This document shows positions 7,430 to 15,389 of a stretch of DNA of 32,201 nt, piece after piece. The translations under genes were made by a program, and so were the position numbers. The stretch is taken from positions 1-32,201 of the forward strand of contig LVAP01000099.1 of the NCBI GenBank assembly GCA_001603025.1, given 5' to 3'. This DNA comes from Clostridiales bacterium Firm_10. Lineage in GTDB: Bacteria; Bacillota; Clostridia; Christensenellales; Aristaeellaceae. Within the stretch, counting starts at the first letter, position 1. Every line of letters begins with the position of its first letter. The notes below the pieces were generated by a model. It made no database searches and was not told where the DNA came from. It saw only the letters and a program-made list of their open reading frames with translations.

Positions 7430-8662
7430 TCACGGTTTCCAGTAGGCGTCGATACATTCCTTCGTGATTTCCACATAGCGGCGGCCGCGGCTGAAATCGC
7501 CGAAGATGGTGCCGACCTCGCGCTGGGCCACCTCCAGCAGGCACCCGCTGGCCGCTTCGAACACGCCCTTGAAGTATTTGCGCAGCGCGTCCTCGTCCAT
7601 CGGCCCGCGGGCAGTGACGTATTCCGCGCGGGGCTTGCTGTAGTACACCACGTTGCTGCCGCGCAGGTATTCGCCCACCAGGTTCTCGTTGTTGAACGGC
7701 GAAACGGACAGCTTCCGCAGGTTCGTCCACTTCGAGAGGTAGTCCGGCCAGATGGCGTCCACGCGCTCGCAGCAGCCGTAGGAGAGCAGGCCGTAGCGCT
7801 TCGCGAGGCGGTCCTGGTAGGGGAAAACGAATTCGCCGAAGGTGTCCGGCGAGACGGCCGTGGTTTCCTGCGATTCCAGAAAACCCCACACCTGCGTGGT
7901 TTTTTCCACGTGGTCCGCCGGCAGCTCGCTGTTGAAGGCGAAGCTCTCCTGGTTGACCGGCGTCACGCCGAAGGTCGGCAGCAGCAGCGCCTCTTTCTCC
8001 AGGTAGTCGTAGTAGGCCTCGAAGAGGGAGGTGGCCATATCCATGACCTCATGCAGGGCATCGGGACAGTCGTACATGGAGATGTAGAGGTTTTCCATGC
8101 CCATCAGGTGCACCAGGGGATTGGTGATCGCGCCTGTGAGGCTGGCCTGAACCAGGCGCACCGGCAGGATGTCCCCGAAAATGTCGCTGGCGAATTCCAT
8201 CCGCCGGCGCGTCTTTTCGGCATCCACGTGAAAGCTGCCGCCGCGCAGCTTGTCCAGGTCTTCCTCGAGGTCATTGATCACCGGATCGATGTGGAAGCCC
8301 TTGCCGTGTTCGCTGCGCGTGATCGCCGGACGCAGTCCGAACGGGGAAACCGATTCGCTGCGCTGCATGTCGAAGGTGGGGGCCAGGGGCGTGTCGTCGC
8401 CAAAGAGTTCGCGGCCCACCAGCCGGCCAAGCAGCGCGCCTTCCAGCCCGCGCGCTTCCTCGCCCTCGCACTGCATGCGCGGCAGGATCACCTCGTCGGT
8501 GAAGTTGGAGAACAGCAGGCGCACGGTGGGGGATTCCCGCTTTCCCGCCGCGAGCAGCTCCCACTTTTTCAGAATCGCTTCGTTTTCCGGGGAGCAGGCA
8601 TACTCCAGATGCTTTTGTGCCAGGCCGCGCAGACGCAGCCGGTCCTTTTCCGAAATCTGCAT
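7430..8662 (-). CDS. URO-D/MetE-like superfamily protein (410 aa)
   Basis: This is a second member of the uroporphyrinogen-decarboxylase / cobalamin-independent methionine synthase superfamily, longer than and only distantly similar to the convergent neighbour at 6255. The C-terminal barrel strand carries GLLSYGCCERVDAIW (291-305), with C297-C298 as likely metal ligands. It is followed by LRKLSVSPFNN and, near 340, the YYSKPRAEYV segment. This arrangement recurs in a clostridial subfamily of unknown function, often in carbohydrate regions. The N-terminal 150 residues are helical. There is no signal peptide. The reaction is unknown; methyl transfer to or from a small molecule is the reasonable guess. 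It has its own promoter at 8735-8763. The ribosome site is modest (GAGGTG, 12 bases from the ATG). Confidence 0.75.
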   Translation of the reverse strand: MQISEKDRLRLRGLAQKHLEYACSPENEAILKKWELLAAGKRESPTVRLLFSNFTDEVILPRMQCEGEEARGLEGALLGRLVGRELFGDDTPLAPTFDMQRSESVSPFGLRPAITRSEHGKGFHIDPVINDLEEDLDKLRGGSFHVDAEKTRRRMEFASDIFGDILPVRLVQASLTGAITNPLVHLMGMENLYISMYDCPDALHEVMDMATSLFEAYYDYLEKEALLLPTFGVTPVNQESFAFNSELPADHVEKTTQVWGFLESQETTAVSPDTFGEFVFPYQDRLAKRYGLLSYGCCERVDAIWPDYLSKWTNLRKLSVSPFNNENLVGEYLRGSNVVYYSKPRAEYVTARGPMDEDALRKYFKGVFEAASGCLLEVAQREVGTIFGDFSRGRRYVEITKECIDAYWKP

Positions 8663-8734
8663 GAGCGGTATACACCTCGTCTTTCCTTTCCGAAATGGCC
8701 GCCGTCCGTTTGCTCGGCCCGTGCCGGCGTCTAC

Positions 8735-8763
8735 ATAATAACATAGAGCCGGCGCATATTCAA
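8735..8763 (-). promoter_or_regulatory. Sigma-A promoter for the 7430-8662 gene
   Basis: On the minus strand TTGAAT (8763-8758) and TATTAT (8740-8735) are separated by 17 bases, about 75 bases upstream of the ATG at 8662. Confidence 0.65.
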
Positions 8764-8857
8764 GCCCCCATGAGCCATGGGGCGCGGCAGCGGCCGCCCG
8801 CGCTCAAAAATGCGCGATATTTACGCAAAAAAGACAGAAAAAAAGGCCGCACAATGA

Positions 8858-8863
8858 TATAAT
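8858..8863 (+). promoter_or_regulatory. Probable -10 box of the nfnAB promoter
   Basis: A perfect TATAAT lies in an AT-rich island 130 bases before the nfnA start. The -35 region is poor (AAGACA at 8831 is too far for a standard spacer). The leader from about 8870 to 8985 is very GC-rich and could fold strongly (GCCGGCCGGCGCCGGC region at 8885-8900). I see no recognisable riboswitch. Confidence 0.5.
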
Positions 8864-8992
8864 AAATGTAGATATGCGCGCCGAGCCGGCCGGCGCCGGC
8901 GGCGCGGAAAGTCGTTTGTGAATCTGTCTGATCGGAGGCGGCCCCTGGACGCCAGGCGGCGCCTTTCCGCAAAGGGAGGAGGCAAGGAAATC

Positions 8993-9841
8993 ATGTACAG
9001 GATCGCGACCAGGAAGACGCTCAACCCCACGGTGACGCAGATGGAGATCGAGGCGCCGCTGGTGGCCCGCAAGGCCCGGCCCGGCCAGTTCATCATTCTG
9101 CGCGTGGACGAGGAGGGCGAGCGCATTCCCCTGACCGTGGCGGGCGTCGACCAGGCGGCCGGCACGGTGAAGATCATTTTCCAGATCGTAGGCGCCACCA
9201 CCGAGAAACTGAACCACAAGCAGCAGGGCGAGTTCATTCAGGACTTCGTGGGCCCACTGGGCCAGGCCACGCGCACCGAAGGTATCAGAAAGGTGTGCAT
9301 CGTGGGCGGCGGCGTGGGCTGCGCCATCGCCATGCCCGTGGCGCAGGAGTTCCACCGGCTGGGGGCGGAGGTAACGAGCATCATCGGCTTCCGCAACAGG
9401 GACCTGCTCATCCTTGAGGATGAATTCCGCGCCTGCTCGGACCGGCTCATCGTGATGACGGACGACGGCTCCTACGCCCGGCAGGGCAACGTGACCGTGC
9501 CGCTGAAGGAAATGCTGGAGGCCGGCGAGACGTTCGACGAGATCATCACCATCGGCCCGCTGATCATGATGAAGTTCGTCGTCGCCGCGGCAAAGCCCTT
9601 CGGCGTGCCGGTGACGGTGAGCATGAACCCCATCATGATCGACGGCACGGGCATGTGCGGCGGCTGCCGCCTGACGCTGAACCAGGACGGCCGGAAGGTG
9701 ACCAGATTCGCCTGCGTGGACGGCCCGGATTTCAACGGCTACGAGATCGATTTTGACGAGGCGATGAGCCGCAGCCGCATGTACGCGGACTTCGAGCGCC
9801 ACGCCTACGAAGAGGCATGCAACCTGTTCAGGAACGCGTGA
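8993..9841 (+). CDS. nfnA: NfnA, small subunit of NADH-dependent ferredoxin:NADP+ oxidoreductase (282 aa)
   Basis: This flavoprotein of the PyrK/ferredoxin-reductase type pairs with NfnB for flavin-based electron bifurcation, linking NADH, reduced ferredoxin and NADPH. The FAD domain is at about 1-95, and the nucleotide-binding domain starts with VCIVGGGVGCA (101-111). The C-terminal [2Fe-2S] site has M-C222-G-G-C225 and FAC241VDGP. At the place of the first cysteine there is D217 (IMIDGTGMCGGC), which matches the aspartate ligand known from Thermotoga NfnA. I chose MYRIATRK, after a purine-rich GGGAGGAGGCAAGGA, instead of a start 25 codons upstream. nfnB follows 15 bases later. The two subunits act in the cytoplasm and supply NADPH for biosynthesis. 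Confidence 0.9.
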   Translation: MYRIATRKTLNPTVTQMEIEAPLVARKARPGQFIILRVDEEGERIPLTVAGVDQAAGTVKIIFQIVGATTEKLNHKQQGEFIQDFVGPLGQATRTEGIRKVCIVGGGVGCAIAMPVAQEFHRLGAEVTSIIGFRNRDLLILEDEFRACSDRLIVMTDDGSYARQGNVTVPLKEMLEAGETFDEIITIGPLIMMKFVVAAAKPFGVPVTVSMNPIMIDGTGMCGGCRLTLNQDGRKVTRFACVDGPDFNGYEIDFDEAMSRSRMYADFERHAYEEACNLFRNA

Positions 9842-9856
9842 GGAGGGAGGATCAAC

Positions 9857-11305
9857 ATGGCACTGAACCCCAAAAAGCACGAAATGCCCACTCAGGCTCC
9901 CGAGGTGCGCGCGCATAACTTCGACGAGGTGGCGCTGGGATACAGCGCGGAAATCGCGGTGGAAGAGGCGGCGCGCTGCCTGAATTGCCGGAACCGTCCC
10001 TGCGTGGCGGGCTGCCCGGTCAACATCAACATTCCCGATTTCATCACCCGCATCAAGATGAATGATTTTGAAGGCGCCTACCAGGTCATCAGCCAGGCCT
10101 CCTCGCTGCCGGCGGTGTGCGGCCGCGTCTGCCCGCAGGAGACCCAGTGCGAGAGCAAGTGCACGCTGGGCATCAAATTCGAGCCGGTGGGCATCGGCCG
10201 CCTGGAGCGCTTCGTGGCGGACTGGCACAACGCCAACGCCACCGAAAAGGCCAAGGCGCCCGCGGCCAACGGCCACAGGGTCGCCGTGGTGGGTTCCGGC
10301 CCCAGCGGCCTGACCTGCGCGGGCGATCTGGCCAGGAAGGGCTACAAGGTCACCGTGTTCGAGGCGCTTCACACAGCGGGCGGGGTGCTGGTTTACGGCA
10401 TTCCGGAATTCCGCCTGCCCAAGGCGATCGTCGCCCGTGAAGTGGAATCGCTGAAGGAAATGGGCGTGGACGTGGAAACCAACGTGGTCATCGGCAAGAC
10501 GCTCACCGTCGACGAGCTGTTCGACATGGGCTTCGAGGCTGTGTTCATCGGCTCCGGCGCGGGCCTGCCCAATTTCATGGACATTCCCGGCGAGAGCCTG
10601 AAGGGCGTTTACTCCGCGAATGAGTTCCTGACCCGCTCCAATCTGATGAAGGCTTACCGCGACGATCCCGAGACGCCCATCATGAAAGGCGGCAGGGTGG
10701 CCGTAGTGGGCGGCGGCAACGTGGCCATGGACGCGGCGCGCACCGCGCTGCGGCTGGGCGCGGAAAAGGTGTACATCGTGTACCGCCGCTCCATGGAGGA
10801 GCTGCCCGCCCGCCGCGAGGAAGTGGAGCATGCGCAGGAGGAGGGCATCGACTTCCGGCTGCTGTGCAATCCCACGGAGATCCTGGGCTATGAGAATCCG
10901 GAGGACAGGCGCGATCCGAAGAACGGCTTCGTGACGGGCATGCGCTGCATCCGCATGGAGCTGGGCGAGCCGGACGCCAGCGGACGCCGCCGCCCCGTGC
11001 CCGTTGCGGGCAGCGAATTCGTTCTGGATGTGGACGCCGTGGTCATGGCCATCGGCACCAGCCCCAACCCGCTGATCAAGAGCACGACGAAGGGACTTGA
11101 GGTCAACCGGCGCGGCGGCATCATCGTGAACGAGGACGGCCTGACCAGCCGCGAGGGCGTGTATGCCGGCGGCGACGCCGTCACCGGCGCGGCCACGGTC
11201 ATCTCCGCCATGGGCGCGGGCAAGGTTGCCGCGAAGGCCATCGACCGCTGTCTCAGGAAGAAGCCGGCGCCCGGCCAGGCGCCGGAAAGCGGGAGCGGCA
11301 CTTGA
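9857..11305 (+). CDS. nfnB: NfnB, large subunit (GltA-like), of the bifurcating transhydrogenase (482 aa)
   Basis: The domain order is that of the small glutamate synthase subunit/NfnB. An N-terminal ferredoxin-like part has two cysteine groups, C41-C44-C49-C53 and C88-C92-C98-C102, expected to hold two [4Fe-4S] clusters. An FAD-binding Rossmann fold follows (VVGSGPSG, 144-151), then an NADPH fold with VAVVGGGNVAMDAA at about 276-289. GVYAGGDAVTGAATVI near the end closes the FAD site. GltA-like paralogs are often named glutamate synthase. The directly adjacent nfnA and the absence of a large glutamate synthase subunit argue for Nfn. AGGAGGGAGG precedes the ATG. The stop codon lies inside the -35 box of the next promoter. 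Confidence 0.9.
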   Translation: MALNPKKHEMPTQAPEVRAHNFDEVALGYSAEIAVEEAARCLNCRNRPCVAGCPVNINIPDFITRIKMNDFEGAYQVISQASSLPAVCGRVCPQETQCESKCTLGIKFEPVGIGRLERFVADWHNANATEKAKAPAANGHRVAVVGSGPSGLTCAGDLARKGYKVTVFEALHTAGGVLVYGIPEFRLPKAIVAREVESLKEMGVDVETNVVIGKTLTVDELFDMGFEAVFIGSGAGLPNFMDIPGESLKGVYSANEFLTRSNLMKAYRDDPETPIMKGGRVAVVGGGNVAMDAARTALRLGAEKVYIVYRRSMEELPARREEVEHAQEEGIDFRLLCNPTEILGYENPEDRRDPKNGFVTGMRCIRMELGEPDASGRRRPVPVAGSEFVLDVDAVVMAIGTSPNPLIKSTTKGLEVNRRGGIIVNEDGLTSREGVYAGGDAVTGAATVISAMGAGKVAAKAIDRCLRKKPAPGQAPESGSGT

Positions 11306-11330
11306 CAGGCGCTCGTTTGCATGTCATAAT
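11302..11330 (+). promoter_or_regulatory. Strong promoter for the kinase-gnd-larA operon
   Basis: A perfect TTGACA (11302-11307) and CATAAT (11325-11330) are separated by 17 bases. The -35 overlaps the nfnB stop codon. It lies about 60 bases before the kinase start, so the downstream operon has its own strong start in addition to any read-through. Confidence 0.85.
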
Positions 11331-11389
11331 AAAAATGTCGTCACATCGGCTTTTCAGATTAAGCGTACCCCAAGCGAGGAGGAATGATC

Positions 11390-12463
11390 ATGAAGCTTCG
11401 TGAAACCTATCGGTATGCCATCGCCTGCCCGACCAGCATGGGCGTGCGCATCACGCCGGAAGACCGCATGGCGGTCCAGAACAGCAATCGCTTCTATATG
11501 CAGGTGACCAGCGCGGAGAGCAACGTCCTGAATACGACCTCTTCGCTGGGCAAGGAATGCCTGGTGCTCACCAAATTCGTCAAGGGCAGCCCGATCGCCG
11601 AGATGATCCGCGCCGGCCTGCGCGCGCGGAACATCCGCTATGAGGGCGTGGAAGTGGACCAGGGCGGCCCGTGGGGCTATCGCCATCAGTTCAACATCGC
11701 CGATTCCGGCTTCGGCCTGCGCGCCCCGCGCGTCTGGAACGACCGCGCCGGCGAGGTGGGCCGCACGCTGTCCATCGACGATTTCGACATCGAGCGCATC
11801 TTCGGCCGCGAGGGCGTGGGTATCCTGCACATTTCCGGCCTGATCGCCGCGATGAGCCCGGAGACCACCCAGTGCTGCCTGGCGCTGGCCAAGGCCGCCA
11901 AGGGATACGGCACGCTGGTTTCCTTCGACCTGAACTACCGCGCGACCTTCTGGAAGGGCCGTGAGGCGGAGCTCAGCGAAGCGTTCCACCAGATCGCCTC
12001 CTGCGCGGACATCCTGGTGGGCAACGAGGAAGACTTCCAGCTCTGCCTGGGCTTCGCCGGCCCCGAGACCGGCGGCAAGGGTCTGGCGGCGAAGATCGAG
12101 AGCTTCAAGGCCATGATCATGCAGGTGAAGGAAAAGTATTCGAACGCCAGCGTGTTCGCCACCACGCTGCGCCAGGTGATTTCTGCGAACGAGCACCTCT
12201 GGGGCGCCATCATGCTGGCCGGCGGCGAGTGGTTCGTCGAGGAACCGCGCGAGATCCAGGTGCTGGACCGCATCGGCGGCGGCGACGGCTTCACCGGCGG
12301 CGTGCTTTACGGCGTGCTGCAGGGCTGGGAGCCGAAAAAGTGGGTGCAGTTCGGCTGGGCGTCCGGCGTGATGGCTGCCAGCAGCCTGAACGACTACGCG
12401 GAGCCGGCTGACGAGAAGCAGGTTTGGGATGTTTACGCGGGGAACGCGCGCGTACAGAGATAA
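11390..12463 (+). CDS. PfkB-family sugar/sugar-acid kinase (357 aa)
   Basis: This ribokinase-fold kinase should phosphorylate a sugar or sugar acid with ATP. The second PfkB signature is LDRIGGGDGFTGG (292-304), with catalytic base D299 and the anion-hole glycines. SFDLNYRATFW (178-188) and VGNEEDF (210-216) are hallmarks of the 2-keto-3-deoxygluconate kinase branch. The N-terminus (CPTSMGVRITPEDR) departs from the usual KdgK opening, so the substrate may differ. I chose ATG 11390 because GAGGAGG lies seven bases before it; an ATG six bases earlier touches the ribosome site. Next to gnd and a LarA-type epimerase, likely substrates are 2-keto-3-deoxygluconate or an aldonate such as gluconate. 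It is the first gene of the operon. Confidence 0.85.
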   Translation: MKLRETYRYAIACPTSMGVRITPEDRMAVQNSNRFYMQVTSAESNVLNTTSSLGKECLVLTKFVKGSPIAEMIRAGLRARNIRYEGVEVDQGGPWGYRHQFNIADSGFGLRAPRVWNDRAGEVGRTLSIDDFDIERIFGREGVGILHISGLIAAMSPETTQCCLALAKAAKGYGTLVSFDLNYRATFWKGREAELSEAFHQIASCADILVGNEEDFQLCLGFAGPETGGKGLAAKIESFKAMIMQVKEKYSNASVFATTLRQVISANEHLWGAIMLAGGEWFVEEPREIQVLDRIGGGDGFTGGVLYGVLQGWEPKKWVQFGWASGVMAASSLNDYAEPADEKQVWDVYAGNARVQR

Positions 12464-12481
12464 AACGGGAGGAAGAGCGAT

Positions 12482-13933
12482 ATGAAGAAAGCCAACATCG
12501 GCCTGATCGGCCTCGCCGTCATGGGCGAAAACCTGGTCATGAACATGGAATCCAAGGGCTTCACCGTGGCGGTGTTCAACCGCACCGTGGAGAAGGTCGA
12601 CAAGTTCGTCAGCGGCCGCGCGGCCGGCAAGAACATCATCGGCTGCCACAGCCTGCAGGAGCTGGTCGACAATCTGGAAACGCCCCGCAAGGTCTTCATG
12701 ATGGTGAAGGCAGGCCAGGCGGTGGACAGCATGATCGAGCAGCTGCTGCCCCTGCTGGATGATGGCGACATCATCATCGACGGCGGCAACAGCCACTTCC
12801 CGGATACCATCCGCCGCACGGAATATGTCGAGTCCAAGGGCAAACTGTACATCGGCACCGGCGTGTCCGGCGGCGAAGAGGGCGCCCTGAAGGGCCCCAG
12901 CATGATGCCCGGCGGTTCTCCCGCGGCGTGGCCCCATGTGAAGGACATCTTCCAGTCCATCTGCGCCAAGGTTGAGGACGGCTCCGCCTGCTGCGACTGG
13001 GTGGGCGAGAACGGCGCCGGCCACTTCGTGAAGATGGTGCACAACGGCATCGAGTACGGCGATATGCAGCTGATCTGCGAGGCCTATCAGCTGATGCGCG
13101 ACCTGCTGGGCCTGAGCGACGACGAGATGCACGAGGTGTTCAAGGCCTGGAACAAGACTGAGCTGGATTCCTACCTCATCGAGATCACCCGCGACATCCT
13201 GGCCTTCAAGGATACCGACGGCCAGCCCATCGTGGAGAAGATCCTGGACACCGCCGGCCAGAAGGGCACCGGCAAGTGGACCGGCATCGCCGCGCTGGAT
13301 GAGGGCGTGCCGCTGACGCTGATCGGCGAAGCCGTGTTCGCCCGCTGCCTGTCCGCCATGAAGGAAGAGCGCGTGACCGCCGCCAGGGCGTTCGGCCGCA
13401 CCGTGCCCGCCTATCAGGGCGACAAGGCCGAGCTGATAGAGGCCATCCGCCAGGCGCTGTATGCCAGCAAGATCATTTCCTACGCGCAGGGCTACACCCT
13501 GATGCGCTCCGCCGCCAAGACCTACGGCTGGAACCTGAACTACGGCGGCATCGCGCTCATGTGGCGCGGCGGCTGCATCATCCGCAGCGTGTTCCTGGGC
13601 AAGATCAAGGAAGCCTACGACGCCAACCCCGAGCTGAGCAACCTGCTGCTCGACCCGTACTTCAAGGAAACCATCGAGAAGCTGGTGCCCGCGTGGCGCA
13701 AGGTGGTCGCCGCTGCCGTGACGCACGGCGTGCCCGCCCCCGCCATGACCTCCGCCCTCAGCTACTTCGACGGCTACACCACCGAGCGCCTGCCGGCGAA
13801 CCTGCTGCAGGCCCAGCGCGACTACTTCGGCGCGCACACCTACGAGCGCCTGGACGCGCCGCGCGGCGAGTTCTTCCACACCAACTGGACCGGTCACGGC
13901 GGCGACACCGCGGCTTCCACCTACAACGCGTAA
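12482..13933 (+). CDS. gnd: 6-phosphogluconate dehydrogenase, decarboxylating (483 aa)
   Basis: Oxidises 6-phosphogluconate to ribulose 5-phosphate and CO2 with NADP+, in the pentose phosphate pathway. Full length of about 470-485 residues is kept. GLIGLAVMGENL (7-18) is the dinucleotide fold, and NRT at 33-35 fits NADP+ preference. GTGVSGGEEGALKGPSMMPGG (125-145) and the catalytic helix with K184, N188 and E191 (HFVKMVHNGIEYGD) are intact. The C-terminal tail with the H-G-G segment is present (WTGHGGDTAAS). GGGAGGAAG lies before the ATG. It is the middle gene of the operon, 18 bases after the kinase and 73 bases before the LarA homologue, with a hairpin in that second gap. The position suggests a dedicated route from gluconate rather than a general oxidative pentose pathway. 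Confidence 0.95.
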   Translation: MKKANIGLIGLAVMGENLVMNMESKGFTVAVFNRTVEKVDKFVSGRAAGKNIIGCHSLQELVDNLETPRKVFMMVKAGQAVDSMIEQLLPLLDDGDIIIDGGNSHFPDTIRRTEYVESKGKLYIGTGVSGGEEGALKGPSMMPGGSPAAWPHVKDIFQSICAKVEDGSACCDWVGENGAGHFVKMVHNGIEYGDMQLICEAYQLMRDLLGLSDDEMHEVFKAWNKTELDSYLIEITRDILAFKDTDGQPIVEKILDTAGQKGTGKWTGIAALDEGVPLTLIGEAVFARCLSAMKEERVTAARAFGRTVPAYQGDKAELIEAIRQALYASKIISYAQGYTLMRSAAKTYGWNLNYGGIALMWRGGCIIRSVFLGKIKEAYDANPELSNLLLDPYFKETIEKLVPAWRKVVAAAVTHGVPAPAMTSALSYFDGYTTERLPANLLQAQRDYFGAHTYERLDAPRGEFFHTNWTGHGGDTAASTYNA

Positions 13934-13948
13934 TATTCACCGCACCCA

Positions 13949-13978
13949 CCCGCCGGGGGAATGGCTTCCTCCGGCGGG
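13949..13978 (+). other. Intercistronic 13-bp hairpin between gnd and the larA homologue
   Basis: Bases 13949-13961 pair with 13966-13978 (one G-T pair) around a TGGC loop. No T-run follows (CGATGCTGTATT), so full termination is unlikely. It may protect mRNA ends or reduce read-through into the last gene. Confidence 0.55.
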
Positions 13979-14006
13979 CGATGCTGTATTCATGGAGGGA
14001 AGGTTT

Positions 14007-15293
14007 ATGAACGATATTTTCACCATCGCCCGGGCAGAGACCGGCCTGACCGAAGCCGAAATCAGGGCCGCGCTGCTGAAGTCGCTGGAAGGCCGGATGC
14101 TCCGGAAGGTGCTGATCCTGCCGCCGGACTTCACCCGCTTCCATTCCAATGCCGGCTTCATCACCAACGTGTACTATCACGCCCTGTTGGACGCGGGCGT
14201 CCAGGTGGACATCATGCCCGCGCTGGGCACGCACGATCCCATCAGCAGGACGCAGGCGGAGGCCATGTTCGGCGATATCCCGTTTGAGAAATTCATCACC
14301 CACGACTGGCGCAACGACGTGGTGAAGCTGGGCGAGATTCCCTCCTCCTACCTGGAGGAAGTGACCGAAGGACTCTGGCACGATCCCCTGAGCGTGGAGG
14401 TCAACAAGCGGGTGATGGACGAGAGCTATGATCTCATCATCTCTCCCGGCCAGGTGGTGCCGCACGAGGTCATCGGCATGTCCAACCACGCCAAGAACCT
14501 GTTCGTGGGCGTGGGCGGCAGCGATATGATCAACAAGAGCCACATGGTGGGCGCGGTCTACGGCATGGAACGCATGATGGGCAAGGACTATACCCCCGTG
14601 CGCAAGCTGTTCGACTACGGCATGGAGCATTTCCTGAACAGGCGTCCCATCATGTTTGTGCTCACCGTGACCACCGCCCCCGGCGGAAAGATCCGCACGC
14701 ACGGCCTGTTCATCGGCGAGGGCCGCAACTGCCTGACCGAGGCGGTGAAGCTGTCGCAGCAGAAGAACATCGACTTCGTGGAGCATGGCATCAAAAAGTG
14801 CGTCGTTTACCTCGATCCCGGCGAATTCAAGAGCACCTGGCTGGGCAATAAGGCGGTATACCGCACCCGCATGGCCATGGCGGACGGCGGCGAGCTGATC
14901 ATCCTGGCGCCCGGCGTCGCCAAGTTTGGCGAGGACGAGCAGGTGGACAAGCTCATCCGCAAGTACGGCTATCGCGGCCGCCTGGCTACCCTGGACGCGC
15001 TGAACAACCCGGCCAATACCGACCTGAAAGCCAACATGGGCGCGGCGGCGCACATGATCCACGGTTCGTCCGACGGGCGCTTCAGCATCACCTACGCGGT
15101 GAAGAATATCTCCCGGGAGGAGATCGCGGGCGTGGGCTACAACGCCGCCTCCTACGACGAGATGGCCCGCCGCTACGATCCGGCCAGGCTGACCTACGGC
15201 TACAACACCCTGCCGGACGGCGAGGAGATCTACTATGTGCCCAACCCGGCGCTGGGCCTGTGGATCAACCGCGAAAAGTTCGCGGAAGGCTGA
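14007..15293 (+). CDS. LarA-family nickel-pincer racemase/epimerase (428 aa)
   Basis: LarA enzymes use a nickel-pincer nucleotide cofactor to racemise or epimerise 2-hydroxy acids. The key residues of lactate racemase can be placed by spacing: H76 (GTHDP) and H153 as the two proton-transfer histidines, K163 ten residues later as the cofactor-linked lysine (HAKN), and H179 sixteen residues after that as the Ni ligand. This matches H108, H174, K184 and H200. PPDFTR (39-44) replaces the classical DHTRP loop. The start MNDIF follows GGAGGGAAGG. Characterised relatives act on lactate, malate, hydroxyglutarate or gluconate; with a kinase and gnd upstream, a sugar acid is more likely than lactate. 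The cofactor genes larB, larC and larE are not in the window. Confidence 0.85.
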   Translation: MNDIFTIARAETGLTEAEIRAALLKSLEGRMLRKVLILPPDFTRFHSNAGFITNVYYHALLDAGVQVDIMPALGTHDPISRTQAEAMFGDIPFEKFITHDWRNDVVKLGEIPSSYLEEVTEGLWHDPLSVEVNKRVMDESYDLIISPGQVVPHEVIGMSNHAKNLFVGVGGSDMINKSHMVGAVYGMERMMGKDYTPVRKLFDYGMEHFLNRRPIMFVLTVTTAPGGKIRTHGLFIGEGRNCLTEAVKLSQQKNIDFVEHGIKKCVVYLDPGEFKSTWLGNKAVYRTRMAMADGGELIILAPGVAKFGEDEQVDKLIRKYGYRGRLATLDALNNPANTDLKANMGAAAHMIHGSSDGRFSITYAVKNISREEIAGVGYNAASYDEMARRYDPARLTYGYNTLPDGEEIYYVPNPALGLWINREKFAEG

Positions 15294-15307
15294 CGAAACG
15301 CCGAACG

Positions 15308-15344
15308 AAAGCCCCTGCTCCCGATTGGAGGAGCAGGGGCTTTT
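15308..15344. terminator. Strong terminator between convergent operons
   Basis: A perfect 14-bp stem (15308-15321 with 15330-15343) with an 8-base loop ends in TTTT on the plus strand and is preceded by AAA, so it can work both ways. It separates the LarA homologue (ends 15293) from the GH10 gene (ends 15390). Confidence 0.9.
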
Positions 15345-15389
15345 GCGTGGAAATCGCGCGTCTTTTGCGGCGGGCCGGCAGTGTCCCTG

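Noticed and set aside
9857-11305. Glutamate synthase small subunit
   Set aside because: The adjacent NfnA and missing large glutamate synthase subunit fit the bifurcating Nfn complex better.
11354-13897. Very long open frame on the minus strand opposite the kinase and gnd genes (about 850 codons)
   Set aside because: It is rich in His, Ala, Gly, Arg and Val without motifs and mirrors the GC-rich codons of two well-supported plus-strand genes. Similar mirror frames at 8804-10831, 4412-5908 and 23624-25573 were dropped for the same reason.
14007-15293. Plain lactate racemase
   Set aside because: The substrate loop differs and the operon is about sugar acids; lactate activity is possible but not favoured.
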